Positions 25,716 to 34,219 of a stretch of DNA of 40,862 nt are shown here, in pieces. Numbering within the stretch: position 1 is the first letter of the stretch; each line of letters begins with the position of its first letter. This DNA is from Planctomycetota bacterium (GTDB lineage: Bacteria; Planctomycetota; Planctomycetia; Gemmatales; Gemmataceae): NCBI GenBank assembly GCA_003671255.1, contig QWPF01000016.1, positions 1-40,862 of the forward strand. The letters run 5' to 3'. The translations under genes and the position numbers were made by a program. Below the pieces are notes generated by a model. The model made no database searches, was not told the origin of the DNA, and saw only the letters and a list, made by a program, of their open reading frames with translations.

Positions 25716-26558
25716 TTACAATCCTTTCCCTGGTGTGAGTTCCAGAGCTAGAACTTGTTTTTTGCGAAGAATTTCAAGTTGTATTTTCTTTCCTTCTGGT
25801 GCCGAGCGGTACATCTTTGAAAGATCATCCAAAGAAGTTACTTCAGAATCATTGAATTTAAGGATGAGGTCGCCTTTTTGGATATTAACTTTGTAGCCCG
25901 GACTATCTTTTAGTACATCGAGAACAGCCAAGGGTTTTGAATCTGGATTAATTATAATACCTAAGGACCCCCGAAGCGCTGGATTTAAATCTTGCTTCTT
26001 TCCTGTGAAAGCACCAATGGTTTTCATGAAAGAGCCAAGTGCATCTAATCCTGATCCAGAGTTTTTTCCTGAAACACCCAGGGGCGCCTTTGGCTTAAAA
26101 TCGAGTAGAGTCCAGATCATTAAATCTTTGGAAACATCGATTTCGATTTTGTGTTTTGCGAGTAAATCATAACCAATAAGGCCATGCATTTCCAACCCGC
26201 CAAGAGCCATGCCATTCATTCCAACAAGTTGGAAAGGTGTTTCGAGTTTGACCCGCATTTTTTCTGAGAGGAGTCCGCCCTCGAGAAGGAACTTGTCGAG
26301 AATGCACCAGCCGTTTTCATCGGAAACGAGCCCAAGTGATTTACCAGGCTCTGCAGCAAAAAAAGTAACAGGGGCCCCAGTATCAAGGATGAAGTTGAAG
26401 GGGCCCTTGTTGTTGATTTTCGCCCTGACAACCAAGTGGCTGGATTTGGTAACACGAAAAGGTATCTCTATAGGCAATGCTTTATCTGCTGCATCAATAC
26501 TCAAGATTGGTAGGAGAGCAATAAAAAAAGCGATCCAAGCATTGCGAATAAAGAGCAT
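25716..26558 (-). CDS. Exported retropepsin-like aspartic protease with PDZ domain (copy 1)
   Basis: 280 residues from the ATG at 26558, where a signal peptide begins (MLFIRNAWIAFFIALLPIL, cleavage near IDAAD). A TTG at 26579, directly after the NIPSNAP stop, is a possible longer start. The catalytic triplet is Asp59-Thr60-Gly61 in FILDTGAPVTFF; the second half contains LIGYDLLAKHKIEID. A linker of about 50 residues precedes a C-terminal PDZ domain (GYKVNIQKGDLILKFND). It is clearly paralogous to the next gene, with the same DTGAPVT block and domain order, suggesting duplication followed by divergence. It lies in the export operon between the NIPSNAP gene and its paralogue. Confidence 0.85.
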   Translation of the reverse strand: MLFIRNAWIAFFIALLPILSIDAADKALPIEIPFRVTKSSHLVVRAKINNKGPFNFILDTGAPVTFFAAEPGKSLGLVSDENGWCILDKFLLEGGLLSEKMRVKLETPFQLVGMNGMALGGLEMHGLIGYDLLAKHKIEIDVSKDLMIWTLLDFKPKAPLGVSGKNSGSGLDALGSFMKTIGAFTGKKQDLNPALRGSLGIIINPDSKPLAVLDVLKDSPGYKVNIQKGDLILKFNDSEVTSLDDLSKMYRSAPEGKKIQLEILRKKQVLALELTPGKGL

Positions 26559-26579
26559 CAGAGAAGTACTTTCTTCCAA

Positions 26580-27023
26580 TTACTTGATAGGGGAATAATC
26601 AGTAGGGTTTAAGTAAACTGATTCTACTTTCTTGACAATTTTGCCACTTTTTTCAGAGGCATCCCTAGCGCTAAGCCATGCAGGATCAGCACGGAAACCT
26701 TTCCAAGAGGCATCTGCAGCTTCTTTGCTTGGATAAGCAAGAATGTAAACCATCATGTCTTCAGCTTTGGTTTTATCTGTAGGTTTCCAAAACCCAATGA
26801 TGGTGATGCCATGCTTTTCAAAAAGCTTGCATGTGTGATCACGGAACCTTGCGTGAAGAGCATCCATTCTGCCCGGTTCAGCGTAGTAAGTTCGCATTTC
26901 AAAAACACGCTCGGTCTTGGATGCATTCACGGGTTTTGCCTCTTGTGCTTGAATGGGGGAAATGCCCCCCAAGGTTAAGGTTGCGAATAAAACAATCATA
27001 CGATTCTTAAAGCTTGCGATCAT
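26580..27023 (-). CDS. Exported NIPSNAP-family protein
   Basis: 147 residues from the ATG at 27023, which follows AAGGA at good spacing; a longer frame from 27065 overlaps the upstream propeller gene and is rejected. The signal peptide ends near PIQAQEA. The mature region has the NIPSNAP ferredoxin-like fold pattern: FEMRTYYAEPGRMDAL, FEKHGITIIGFW, and DASWKGFRADPAW. NIPSNAP proteins have no established enzymatic role; exported single-domain versions are common in planctomycetes beside dehydrogenase-like genes. Here it follows the PQQ-like propeller and precedes the retropepsins, in the same apparent operon. Family call secure, role unknown. Confidence 0.88.
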   Translation of the reverse strand: MIASFKNRMIVLFATLTLGGISPIQAQEAKPVNASKTERVFEMRTYYAEPGRMDALHARFRDHTCKLFEKHGITIIGFWKPTDKTKAEDMMVYILAYPSKEAADASWKGFRADPAWLSARDASEKSGKIVKKVESVYLNPTDYSPIK

Positions 27024-27045
27024 GTGTATATCCTTGTTAAAAAAG

Positions 27046-28293
27046 TTACTTGACGGGTTTACCAATGCAAAAAAGATGGTCTACACCTCGAATGTAAAGC
27101 TTGTCATTAGCTACAGCCGGGGTCGAGAAAACGGGTTCTCCCAAAGAGTTTTTACTGATCATTTTAAAACTACCTTCAGCCTGAAAAATAGTAACATCAC
27201 CATTTTCGCCAATAGCAAAAATATTGTTGTCGATCATCAGTGGAGAAGCAGTAACGGGGCTGTCGAGTCTTTCGCTCCATAATTCTTTGCCACTGACAGC
27301 AAGATTGCATAGAGCCATTCCTTTGTCAGTAACACTAAAAATATATTCTTGTTTGGAGATCATGGAAGGAACATAAGGAAAAGACTTGCGATTTTCCCAA
27401 AGAAGGTTGGTGGGTGTAACATCACCTGTGCCGCCAAGTTTGACAGCGATAAGGTGTCTATCTCCTGCACCATCCCCACTGCACGCTACAATAACACCCG
27501 AGGTAACAACTGGTGAAGCAACAGTGCGCAGGGGCATTTTTGAGAAACTCCAGGTGTAGTTCCAGTTTTCGAGTCCTTTATCAGCATCATAGCTGGTGAT
27601 GCCCGCAGAGGTAGCGACGAGGAGTTCCAATTTTCCGTTTTCAAGAGTGTTGAACAAAGGTGTTGAATAACAAGCTCTGAATGCTTTTCTGGGGATATCC
27701 CAAAGGGTCTTTCCAGTTTTGGAATCAAAAGCAAGAAGTTGAGCCGTGCCATCTTGATCGTTGTTAAAAATCACTTTGTTGCCGTGAACGATGGGGCTAT
27801 GACCTGGTCCATGTTGACTGTTAAAAGCGCCCAGGTCTTTTTTCCAAACTTCTACCCCATTGAAGTCGTGCGCATACAATGCGATGTTTTTGCCATCCCA
27901 GATGATGTTGTAGACTCTTTCGCCATCGGTTGCAGGGGTGCAGGATGCGAGGGAGTTTTTAATATGAATTTTAGCGACAGAGGCGTTAAAGGATTTTTTC
28001 CAAAGGAGTTTTCCGGTGTTGGAATCAATGCATTGGAGAAATCGTTTGGTGCCATCGGGTAGGGAAGAGTGAAGGAAAAGATGTTTATCCCAGATGATAG
28101 GAGCGGAGTTTCCAACATCGGAGAGAGGTAACTTCCAGAGGATATTCTCGGTTTTTGAGAATTTGGTGGGGATATTTTTGGAGTCAGAAATGCCTGTGCC
28201 ATTAGGGCCACGAAATCTTGCCCAGTTGGTTGCATCAGCCATACAAAGTGCGGGCGAAACCAGAACTAAAAAAGTAAAGCAAATAAAGCGCAT
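27046..28293 (-). CDS. Exported PQQ-like beta-propeller protein
   Basis: 415 residues. The signal peptide is MRFICFTFLVLVSPALC with cleavage near CMADA. Repeating blades of the PQQ/BamB type follow: NWARFRGPNGTG at the front, then tandem units such as DSNTGKLLWKKSF, DSKTGKTLWDIPR and VSGKELWSERLD. The repeats imply an eight-blade fold. There is no Cys-Cys PQQ-stacking pair or haem motif, so enzyme activity is doubtful; a binding or scaffold role is as likely. GGAG lies about ten bases before the ATG. It seems to be the first gene of the five-gene minus-strand run ending at 21304. Confidence 0.88.
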   Translation of the reverse strand: MRFICFTFLVLVSPALCMADATNWARFRGPNGTGISDSKNIPTKFSKTENILWKLPLSDVGNSAPIIWDKHLFLHSSLPDGTKRFLQCIDSNTGKLLWKKSFNASVAKIHIKNSLASCTPATDGERVYNIIWDGKNIALYAHDFNGVEVWKKDLGAFNSQHGPGHSPIVHGNKVIFNNDQDGTAQLLAFDSKTGKTLWDIPRKAFRACYSTPLFNTLENGKLELLVATSAGITSYDADKGLENWNYTWSFSKMPLRTVASPVVTSGVIVACSGDGAGDRHLIAVKLGGTGDVTPTNLLWENRKSFPYVPSMISKQEYIFSVTDKGMALCNLAVSGKELWSERLDSPVTASPLMIDNNIFAIGENGDVTIFQAEGSFKMISKNSLGEPVFSTPAVANDKLYIRGVDHLFCIGKPVK

Positions 28294-28385
28294 GGGTACG
28301 GGCTCCAGTAGTAGTCAAGTAAGGACTAAACAATCAGAGCTTATTATAACATCTCGAATTTCAAAGAACAAAGGTTTGACGCTTG

Positions 28386-28802
28386 TTAATTCAAGGATTC
28401 TTTCGATTTTTTTGGAAGCCTCGGGGGCCAAACTAGGAAGGTTAATAGAACCAAGCAGCCGAATGCAATGTGCATTCTTTCGAAGTAAACATGAGGAATC
28501 CCAGGGTAGAAAAGAATGCGGTTGGCAAGTTGAGGAATGAAAGGCGCTTCCGAAACATCCTGCTGCCCCGCATCGGAGCGTAAGTTTCTTTCCCAAACGG
28601 TGAGCGGGCATTCGATATCAAGCATGCCTTCGGTTGCGACTATACCAATGCAAACAAGATGGATGACTCTAAAGATAAAGGCCCTAGCCCAGGTTTTTTT
28701 AAAGATAATCCCAACTAAAATTGCAAGCTGGCCAAGTACCACAAATGCAACAAAGGCAAGATGGAGGATGACCAGCGCATCAGCAAGAAAGGAATAATAC
28801 AT
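28386..28802 (-). CDS. DUF2784 family membrane protein
   Basis: 138 residues from the ATG at 28802 (MYYSFLADALVILHLAFV), five bases after the DinB gene's stop. Four hydrophobic segments are visible, at about 5-32, 40-58, 95-103 (partial) and 108-125. The family-typical ADALVILHLAFVAFVVLGQ block and the ECPLTVWE segment with its Cys are present, as in DUF2784. It is an inner-membrane protein of unknown function. Coupling to DinB and lack of any other signature leave its role open. Confidence 0.85.
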   Translation of the reverse strand: MYYSFLADALVILHLAFVAFVVLGQLAILVGIIFKKTWARAFIFRVIHLVCIGIVATEGMLDIECPLTVWERNLRSDAGQQDVSEAPFIPQLANRILFYPGIPHVYFERMHIAFGCLVLLTFLVWPPRLPKKSKESLN

Positions 28803-28806
28803 GGGT

Positions 28807-29298
28807 TTAGAATAGCACCGGTTTGCCAAGTTTTCTACGAACTACGCTGAATTGCCCCATGTGCATAAGAGTATGGTTAGAGCAAAGGAGTAAAAGTTTT
28901 CCTAACGTTGGGGCCTTGGCCGCCAGCCTTCCCGTGGTTGGTTTGTCTAAGTCTGCATCTTTAAGCTTGCGCAAAGCGGTAAGAGTTGCCAATCGAGATT
29001 CTTCCATCATTTTTAAGTATTGCAACTTGGTTAAAAACCCTGCCTTGCTCTGTTTAGAGTTTGAATCACGGCTATGGGTTGTTTCGAATTCGGGCGTTAG
29101 AACAGGATAAGAGACATCAGGCAGATTATTAACGGTCATTCTTTCAGCGGAAATTAAATGCCCTATCTGCCAGGCGATATGATTGGCCCCTTCCACAGGG
29201 CAAACCAGCAAATCGTCATCCGACAAATCAGAAAGGAACATGGAAAGCATTTGTCCGGTGGACTCTAAAGCAGAAGCTGTAATTTCAATTGCGTTCAT
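28807..29298 (-). CDS. DinB-fold protein (DinB/DUF664-like)
   Basis: 163 residues, all helical, cytoplasmic. It shows the DinB-superfamily pattern: a His in the second helix (AWQIGHLI, about residue 47) and a His pair near the C-terminus (NHTLMHMGQFSVVRRKLG, about 142-147), together forming a metal site. Relatives are thiol S-transferases (bacillithiol, mycothiol) or uncharacterised metalloproteins, so a thiol-dependent detoxification role is possible but unproven. It is five bases upstream of the DUF2784 gene on the same strand. No strong ribosome-binding site; the ATG at 29298 fits the family N-terminus. Confidence 0.82.
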   Translation of the reverse strand: MNAIEITASALESTGQMLSMFLSDLSDDDLLVCPVEGANHIAWQIGHLISAERMTVNNLPDVSYPVLTPEFETTHSRDSNSKQSKAGFLTKLQYLKMMEESRLATLTALRKLKDADLDKPTTGRLAAKAPTLGKLLLLCSNHTLMHMGQFSVVRRKLGKPVLF

Positions 29299-29353
29299 AG
29301 GGTTTTCCTAGAGAGTAAAAGTAAAAGATAATCATAGCATGAAATTTAATGGG

Positions 29354-30121
29354 TTAAAGTGTCCAATTCCAAGAATACATCTCTTCAAGGCGGGCGAGTT
29401 CCGTGAGGTTGTATTGGAGTGGTGTAACAGTGATATAACGGTCTCTTAGAGCAGCGGTGTCGGTATCAGGAGTGGGGTCAGGGCAGGTGAAATCAGCGCC
29501 TATCCAGAAATAAGTTCTGCCTCTAGGATCGGTGCGTTTATCGAAGCGTTCTTCATAGGTTGAGATGTTTTGAGGGGCCACACGCACGCCAAGAACCGGG
29601 CCATTTTCAAGGCTGGGAATATTGACATTAAACAAGGCGCCTGGCGCGGGTTTCTTGTTGATGATTTGTTCAATGATCTGCCTTGCAAGCATAGCCCCTG
29701 TTTTGAAATCAAGAGGTGCGGGCTTGGTGTATTCCAAAGAACAAGCAATGCTGGTGACACCAAAAAAGGCACCTTCAATTGCAGCAGCGACCGTGCCTGA
29801 ATAAAGGACATTGATACCCGCGTTGGAACCTGCGTTCAAGCCGCTGATGATAAGGTCTGGGCGATAGCCCAAGAGTTCTCTCAAGGCGAGTTTGACACAA
29901 TCAGCGGGTCTACCTTCGACAGCCCAGCCTATACGAGTCATGTTTTCATCGTTAATTTCTTGAACGACAATGGGATTGTGAAGAGTAACAGAATGCCCTG
30001 TTGCGCTTTGTTCTGAGGCGGGTGCAACAACTTCGACAGATCCAATTTTTTGCAGTTCGAGCCGTAGAGCCCTAAGGCCCGGAGCATAAAACCCATCATC
30101 GTTAGTCAGCAGGATTCGCAT
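29354..30121 (-). CDS. surE: 5'-nucleotidase SurE
   Basis: Metal-dependent phosphatase acting on nucleoside 5'-monophosphates and related substrates in the cytoplasm. It has 255 residues from the ATG at 30121, supported by GGAG nine bases upstream; this start lies inside the end of uvrC, giving a 20-base overlap. The N-terminal metal-binding motif ILLTNDDGFYAPGLRAL is followed by the active-site segment SGLNAGSNAGINVLYSG (Asn and Ser residues) and the conserved GTVAAAIEG block. It is full length. The longer frame from 30166 is rejected. SurE is usually linked to stationary-phase survival or nucleotide-pool cleaning. Confidence 0.95.
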   Translation of the reverse strand: MRILLTNDDGFYAPGLRALRLELQKIGSVEVVAPASEQSATGHSVTLHNPIVVQEINDENMTRIGWAVEGRPADCVKLALRELLGYRPDLIISGLNAGSNAGINVLYSGTVAAAIEGAFFGVTSIACSLEYTKPAPLDFKTGAMLARQIIEQIINKKPAPGALFNVNIPSLENGPVLGVRVAPQNISTYEERFDKRTDPRGRTYFWIGADFTCPDPTPDTDTAALRDRYITVTPLQYNLTELARLEEMYSWNWTL

Positions 30122-31469
30122 TATCGTCAGGCTCCGTTTCTTTTTCCAAGGCGGACTCGATCTCATTTTCCAGTTTTTTGTGCCTTAGTACATGGTGGTA
30201 ATGTTGAGCAAAGCGATGAGCTTCATCGCGAACATATTGCAGCAAGCGCAAAGCGGATGAATGCCTGCCCAGGCGGATGGGTTCGGAATCCCCCGGGCGG
30301 AAGATTTCCTCATCTTTCTTAGCAAGTGAAATCAGGCATGGCGGTTCGATACCCAATAACTTAAAGGCATCAAGTGCGGCATTGAGTTGCCCTTTGCCCC
30401 CATCGATGAGAATAACATCGGGGAATATTTCTTCGGAGTCGCGTTGTTTTCTGAAGCGCCTGAAAACCACTTCCCGGATGGATGCGTAATCATCAATGCC
30501 TTCGACCGATTTGATCCGGAATTTTCTATATCCCTGTTTAAAGGGTAAACCATCGAGGAAACGCACAAGAGAAGCCACGGTCTCGGTTCCACCCAGATGG
30601 GCAATATCAATACCTTCGACCGTTCTTGGAGTTGCAGCGAGCCCAAGGATTTTTTTTAATCCATTGAGGCCTTTTTTAGGATCGATGGGAAAGGCGCCTG
30701 GCTGTACATCGCGTTTGTTGTCGCCTCGATCCTCCAGCTTTTCAAGTGATAGAATTTCATCGCGTATTCGTGCAGCTTTTTCAAACAAAAGTTCTTTGCT
30801 TGCTGCTTCCATTTCTTTGCGCATTTTCCTGAGGAGTTTCTTTTTGCGCCCTTCCAGTACATGAATCAATGATTTGATCTGCGCACGATATTCTTCTCTG
30901 GTGACTCTGAAATTGCAAGGTGCGGTGCATTGTCTGATGCTGTGAAGGAGGCATGGGCGGAACCAGCGCCATCGATTATCAGTGGATTTGATATCCAGCC
31001 CACAGGTTCGAAACTTGAATACTCTTTGCAGGATAAGAAGTGCGTGTTTAAGTGCCTTGGAATTGGTGAATGGGCCGTATAGCCTGACCCCTTGTCTGCG
31101 TGGTGAGCGAGTAAATTCGACCCGGGGGAATTCTTCGCGCACCCTAATTTGCAAGTAAGGAAAGGTTCTTCCATCCTTTAATGCAGCATTGAACCGGGGT
31201 TGAATATCTTTGATAAGCCTGGCTTCAAGAAGAAGAGCATCCACTTCGGTCTCGGCTTGAAGGAATTCAATTTCTTCGATGAGTGGAACTAGGTTCTGGG
31301 TTCTGGGATCTTCAGCAGCGGCTTTGGTAAAGTAGTGAGATGCTCTGCTGCGTAAGTTTTTTGCCTTGCCTATGTAAAGAACAACTCCCTTGGCATCTTT
31401 CATGATGTAAACACCAGGAGAGGCAGGGAAAGTTTTGACTTTTTCGGAAGGAGGCAGGCTGTTTTCCAT
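30102..31469 (-). CDS. uvrC: Excinuclease ABC subunit C, short form lacking the helix-hairpin-helix end
   Basis: Makes the 3' and 5' incisions in nucleotide excision repair with UvrAB. The GIY-YIG nuclease is at about 15-95 (Gly19-Val20-Tyr21 and Tyr32-Ile33-Gly34, Lys/Arg residues following). Four cysteines at 156, 173, 181 and 185 match the Cys-rich linker proposed to hold an Fe-S cluster. A UVR/UvrB-binding helix pair is at about 205-240. The RNase H-like domain retains Asp288, Asp356 and His418. The chain stops at 455 residues, about 150 shorter than typical UvrC, with no tandem helix-hairpin-helix domain; the tail (KKLENEIESALEKETEP) is charged instead. The ATG at 31469 is standard. The stop lies inside surE. 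Confidence 0.9.
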   Translation of the reverse strand: MENSLPPSEKVKTFPASPGVYIMKDAKGVVLYIGKAKNLRSRASHYFTKAAAEDPRTQNLVPLIEEIEFLQAETEVDALLLEARLIKDIQPRFNAALKDGRTFPYLQIRVREEFPRVEFTRSPRRQGVRLYGPFTNSKALKHALLILQRVFKFRTCGLDIKSTDNRWRWFRPCLLHSIRQCTAPCNFRVTREEYRAQIKSLIHVLEGRKKKLLRKMRKEMEAASKELLFEKAARIRDEILSLEKLEDRGDNKRDVQPGAFPIDPKKGLNGLKKILGLAATPRTVEGIDIAHLGGTETVASLVRFLDGLPFKQGYRKFRIKSVEGIDDYASIREVVFRRFRKQRDSEEIFPDVILIDGGKGQLNAALDAFKLLGIEPPCLISLAKKDEEIFRPGDSEPIRLGRHSSALRLLQYVRDEAHRFAQHYHHVLRHKKLENEIESALEKETEPDDNANPAD

Positions 31470-31501
31470 CTAACCCCAGTCCAGAAGAAAATAGGGCAAC
31501 T

Positions 31502-32791
31502 CTACCGGGGAACAATCCGGTCTTTGCCAATCATGGGTCGTAACACTTCTGGAATGATAACAGATCCATCAGCCTGCTGGTTGTTTTCCAATATTGCAAT
31601 GATGGCTCTGGTGACCGCAACCGCAGTGCCATTAAGCGTGTAGGCGAAGCGAGTCCCCTTTTGACCTTGGGATTTACTGCGAATATTGAGCCTACGGGAT
31701 TGGTAATCGGTGCAGTTGGAAGTGCTGGTAACCTCACCATAATCTCCGCCGTTCCCTCTTCCAGGCATCCAAGCTTCGAGATCGTATTTTCGGTATGCAG
31801 GCCCGCCCAAATCGCCCGTGCAGGTATCAATGACCCTATAGCAAAGGCCAAGGCTTTGGAATATTTTTTCTTCGATGCGAAGTATGTCGAGGTGGATAGC
31901 TTCTGCTTGCTCAGGAGTGCAGAAGGCAAACATTTCGACTTTGGTAAATTGATGAACCCTGTATAAGCCTCGGGTATCTTTACCGGGTGCACCAGCTTCG
32001 GTACGGAAGCAGTGAGAGAGCCCAGCATAGCGCAAAGGCATGTTGGCTTCATCAAGAACTTGATCGCGGTGCATGCCCCCGAGAGTGATTTCAGCGGTAG
32101 CAACTAGGCACAGATCAGTATCTGCGATGGTGTAAACCTGTCGTTTTTCGGGGTCTGGATCGCGTGGGATGAAACCGATGCCCTCGAGAACTTCAATGCG
32201 AGCAAGATCTGGAGTAATTACGGGGATGAAACCTTCTTGAACCAGGGTGTTCATAGCGTATTGAACAAGAGCGAGTTCGAGCAAAGCGCCTTCGTTCTTG
32301 AGGTAATAAAATTTCTGACCCGCAACCGAAGCACCTGCTTCAAAGTCTGCAAGTTGCAATGAATCACAAAGGGCGACATGATCTTTTGGTGTGAAGTCGA
32401 ATTTTCTTGGTTGCCCCCAGTGCTTGATTTCTTTGTTGTCTTCAGCAAGCAAGCCAACAGGCGCATCAGGATGGGTCATGTTGGGGATGATATTAAGGAC
32501 GGCTTTAAGATTGCTTTCGGTTTCTCGAACTTGCGCTTCCATTACATTGACTTGTTCACGAAGAGCTTTGCCTTCGCCAACAAGTTGTTGTTTAATGGTA
32601 GGGTCTTTTTCTTTGGGAATGAGTTTAGACAACTCATTTTGTTTTTGTTGGATGTTCTGAATGGTTGAGAGTAATTTTTTTCGTTCGTCATCGATAGCAA
32701 CGACTTTGTCAACATCCGCGACAAGGTTGCGGTTTTTGCAATTGGATTTGACGGCCTCAAGGTTGGCACGAATAAAAGCAGCATCAAGCAT
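31502..32791 (-). CDS. serS: Serine--tRNA ligase
   Basis: Charges tRNA-Ser with serine. It has 429 residues from the ATG at 32791, which follows GGAGG; the longer frame from 32827 is rejected. The N-terminal coiled-coil arm (about 30-100, LLSTIQNIQQKQNELSKL) that holds the tRNA is intact. Class II motif 2 is FRTEAGAPGKDTRGLYR and motif 3 is TLNGTAVAVTRAI near the end. Serine-specific EVTSTSNCTDYQSRR is present. It is full length and lies between citrate synthase and uvrC on the same strand with short gaps (51 and 32 bases), suggesting a housekeeping operon. Confidence 0.96.
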   Translation of the reverse strand: MLDAAFIRANLEAVKSNCKNRNLVADVDKVVAIDDERKKLLSTIQNIQQKQNELSKLIPKEKDPTIKQQLVGEGKALREQVNVMEAQVRETESNLKAVLNIIPNMTHPDAPVGLLAEDNKEIKHWGQPRKFDFTPKDHVALCDSLQLADFEAGASVAGQKFYYLKNEGALLELALVQYAMNTLVQEGFIPVITPDLARIEVLEGIGFIPRDPDPEKRQVYTIADTDLCLVATAEITLGGMHRDQVLDEANMPLRYAGLSHCFRTEAGAPGKDTRGLYRVHQFTKVEMFAFCTPEQAEAIHLDILRIEEKIFQSLGLCYRVIDTCTGDLGGPAYRKYDLEAWMPGRGNGGDYGEVTSTSNCTDYQSRRLNIRSKSQGQKGTRFAYTLNGTAVAVTRAIIAILENNQQADGSVIIPEVLRPMIGKDRIVPR

Positions 32792-32842
32792 GAGAAGTCT
32801 GGCCTCCAAAAGAGGAAGAGAACGCAATAGTAGAGAAGTGGA

Positions 32843-33982
32843 TCAGGGTCTTTTACCGAGTGGGATGTAGGGTTGATCATTCTTGCCTACAAAGATTTGC
32901 TCGGGTCGGAAGATCCGGTTGTTTTTCAACTGTTCGAGCCAGTGTGCAGTCCACCCAGCGACGCGTGAAATAGCAAAAATAGGGGTGAACAAATCCCGTG
33001 GGATCCCCATGCTTTGGTAAACGATGCCCGAATAGAAATCCACATTCGGATAGATGCCTTTAGGGCCTAGAATACCTGTTGCAACCTTCTCGATTTCAAG
33101 CGCAAGGTTGTAGATATCTGGCTTGCTGGTTTCTGCAAACATATGCTCTGCAAGTTCCTGCAGCACCGTTGCCCGTGGATCTTTCACCTTGTAAACACGA
33201 TGCCCAAAACCCATGATCTTCTTTTTGTGTAAGACCGCATCTTCAAGCCAACTCTTTGCTTTTTCTGGAGTGCCTATTTCATCAAGCATTTCGAGAACTT
33301 CTTCGTTGGCTCCCCCGTGCAGTGGCCCTGCCAGCGTGCCTATTGCAGAATTTACCACCGTAAATGGGTTTGCTAAAGTAGATCCCGTTACCCTACTGCT
33401 AAATGTAGACGCATTCATCGTATGTTCTGCGTGAACTATCAAGCACGCATCAATCACCTTGGTAATCGATGCAGAAGGTTCTTCCTCGGTTAGCATGTAA
33501 TAAAAATTCGCAGCATGGCCTAGATCATCACGGGGCGGAATGGCTTCATCACCATGCCTTAAACGATGAAATGCCGCAACTATAGTCGGAAGCTTTGCAA
33601 TCAGTCTGATTACCGCTTCCCAATTCTTTTCAGGGTCGGTGCGATCTTTGGTTGGGTAAAACATGCCACATGCTGCAACCCCTGCTTGCAACGCATCCAT
33701 GGGATGACCAGATTCGGGAAGACATTTAAGCAAATCAATGATTTTGTATTTTAATCTGCGATGAAGACGCAGTTGGCTGTCGAAAGTGGCAAGTTGTTTT
33801 TGCGAAGGCAATTCACCCTTAAGAAGTAGCCAGCATGTTTCTTCAAAGGAACTTTCCTTGGCGAGGGTTTCGACAGCGATCCCCCGGTACTCAAGTCGAG
33901 CTCTTTTGCCATCAATAAAACTAATTGCAGATTCCGCAACTGGCACATCAGCCAATCCGGGACGGTATTCGGGTTCCGCCAT
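32843..33982 (-). CDS. gltA: Citrate synthase
   Basis: Condenses acetyl-CoA with oxaloacetate, entry step of the TCA cycle. It has 379 residues. The catalytic triad is His222 (GPLHGGANEEV), His261 (MGFGHRVYKVKDPR) and Asp315 (YPNVDFYSGIVYQ). Its length matches the shorter dimeric (type I) enzymes of Gram-positive bacteria and archaea and the 2-methylcitrate synthase branch, rather than the longer hexameric E. coli form; no zinc-finger or NADH-regulatory N-terminal domain is present. 2-methylcitrate synthase (PrpC) is a possible alternative; no prpB or prpD gene is adjacent. It leads the minus-strand run gltA-serS-uvrC-surE. Confidence 0.93.
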   Translation of the reverse strand: MAEPEYRPGLADVPVAESAISFIDGKRARLEYRGIAVETLAKESSFEETCWLLLKGELPSQKQLATFDSQLRLHRRLKYKIIDLLKCLPESGHPMDALQAGVAACGMFYPTKDRTDPEKNWEAVIRLIAKLPTIVAAFHRLRHGDEAIPPRDDLGHAANFYYMLTEEEPSASITKVIDACLIVHAEHTMNASTFSSRVTGSTLANPFTVVNSAIGTLAGPLHGGANEEVLEMLDEIGTPEKAKSWLEDAVLHKKKIMGFGHRVYKVKDPRATVLQELAEHMFAETSKPDIYNLALEIEKVATGILGPKGIYPNVDFYSGIVYQSMGIPRDLFTPIFAISRVAGWTAHWLEQLKNNRIFRPEQIFVGKNDQPYIPLGKRP

Positions 33983-34219
33983 GGTAGGGTCTCAATTTAT
34001 AAAGGTGAGTTGAAGTATTAATTCATGTATTACACCAATATTAGTATAGAAAACTTCTAATAGAAAGTGGGGAGAGAGTAACTGTTATTGTCTTAAGTTG
34101 TTGTTATTTATAGGTTTAAGTTCGTTGCAATAGTGTGAATACAAATAAAAATCGAAGAAAATCAGGAAGTGCATAACGAGATTCATTGCAAGCCAGCGAA
34201 GTCTACTTAGAATAAGCAT
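33983..34219. other. Divergent promoter region between gltA and rlmN
   Basis: AT-rich spacer of 237 bases between divergently transcribed genes. TTGTCT with TAGGTT 17 bases later (about 34088-34116) is a weak candidate for the plus strand. No hairpin, repeat or short gene was seen. Confidence 0.3.

Noticed and set aside
32792-32827. N-terminal extension of serS to 32827
   Set aside because: The ATG at 32791 has GGAGG upstream and matches the family N-terminus.
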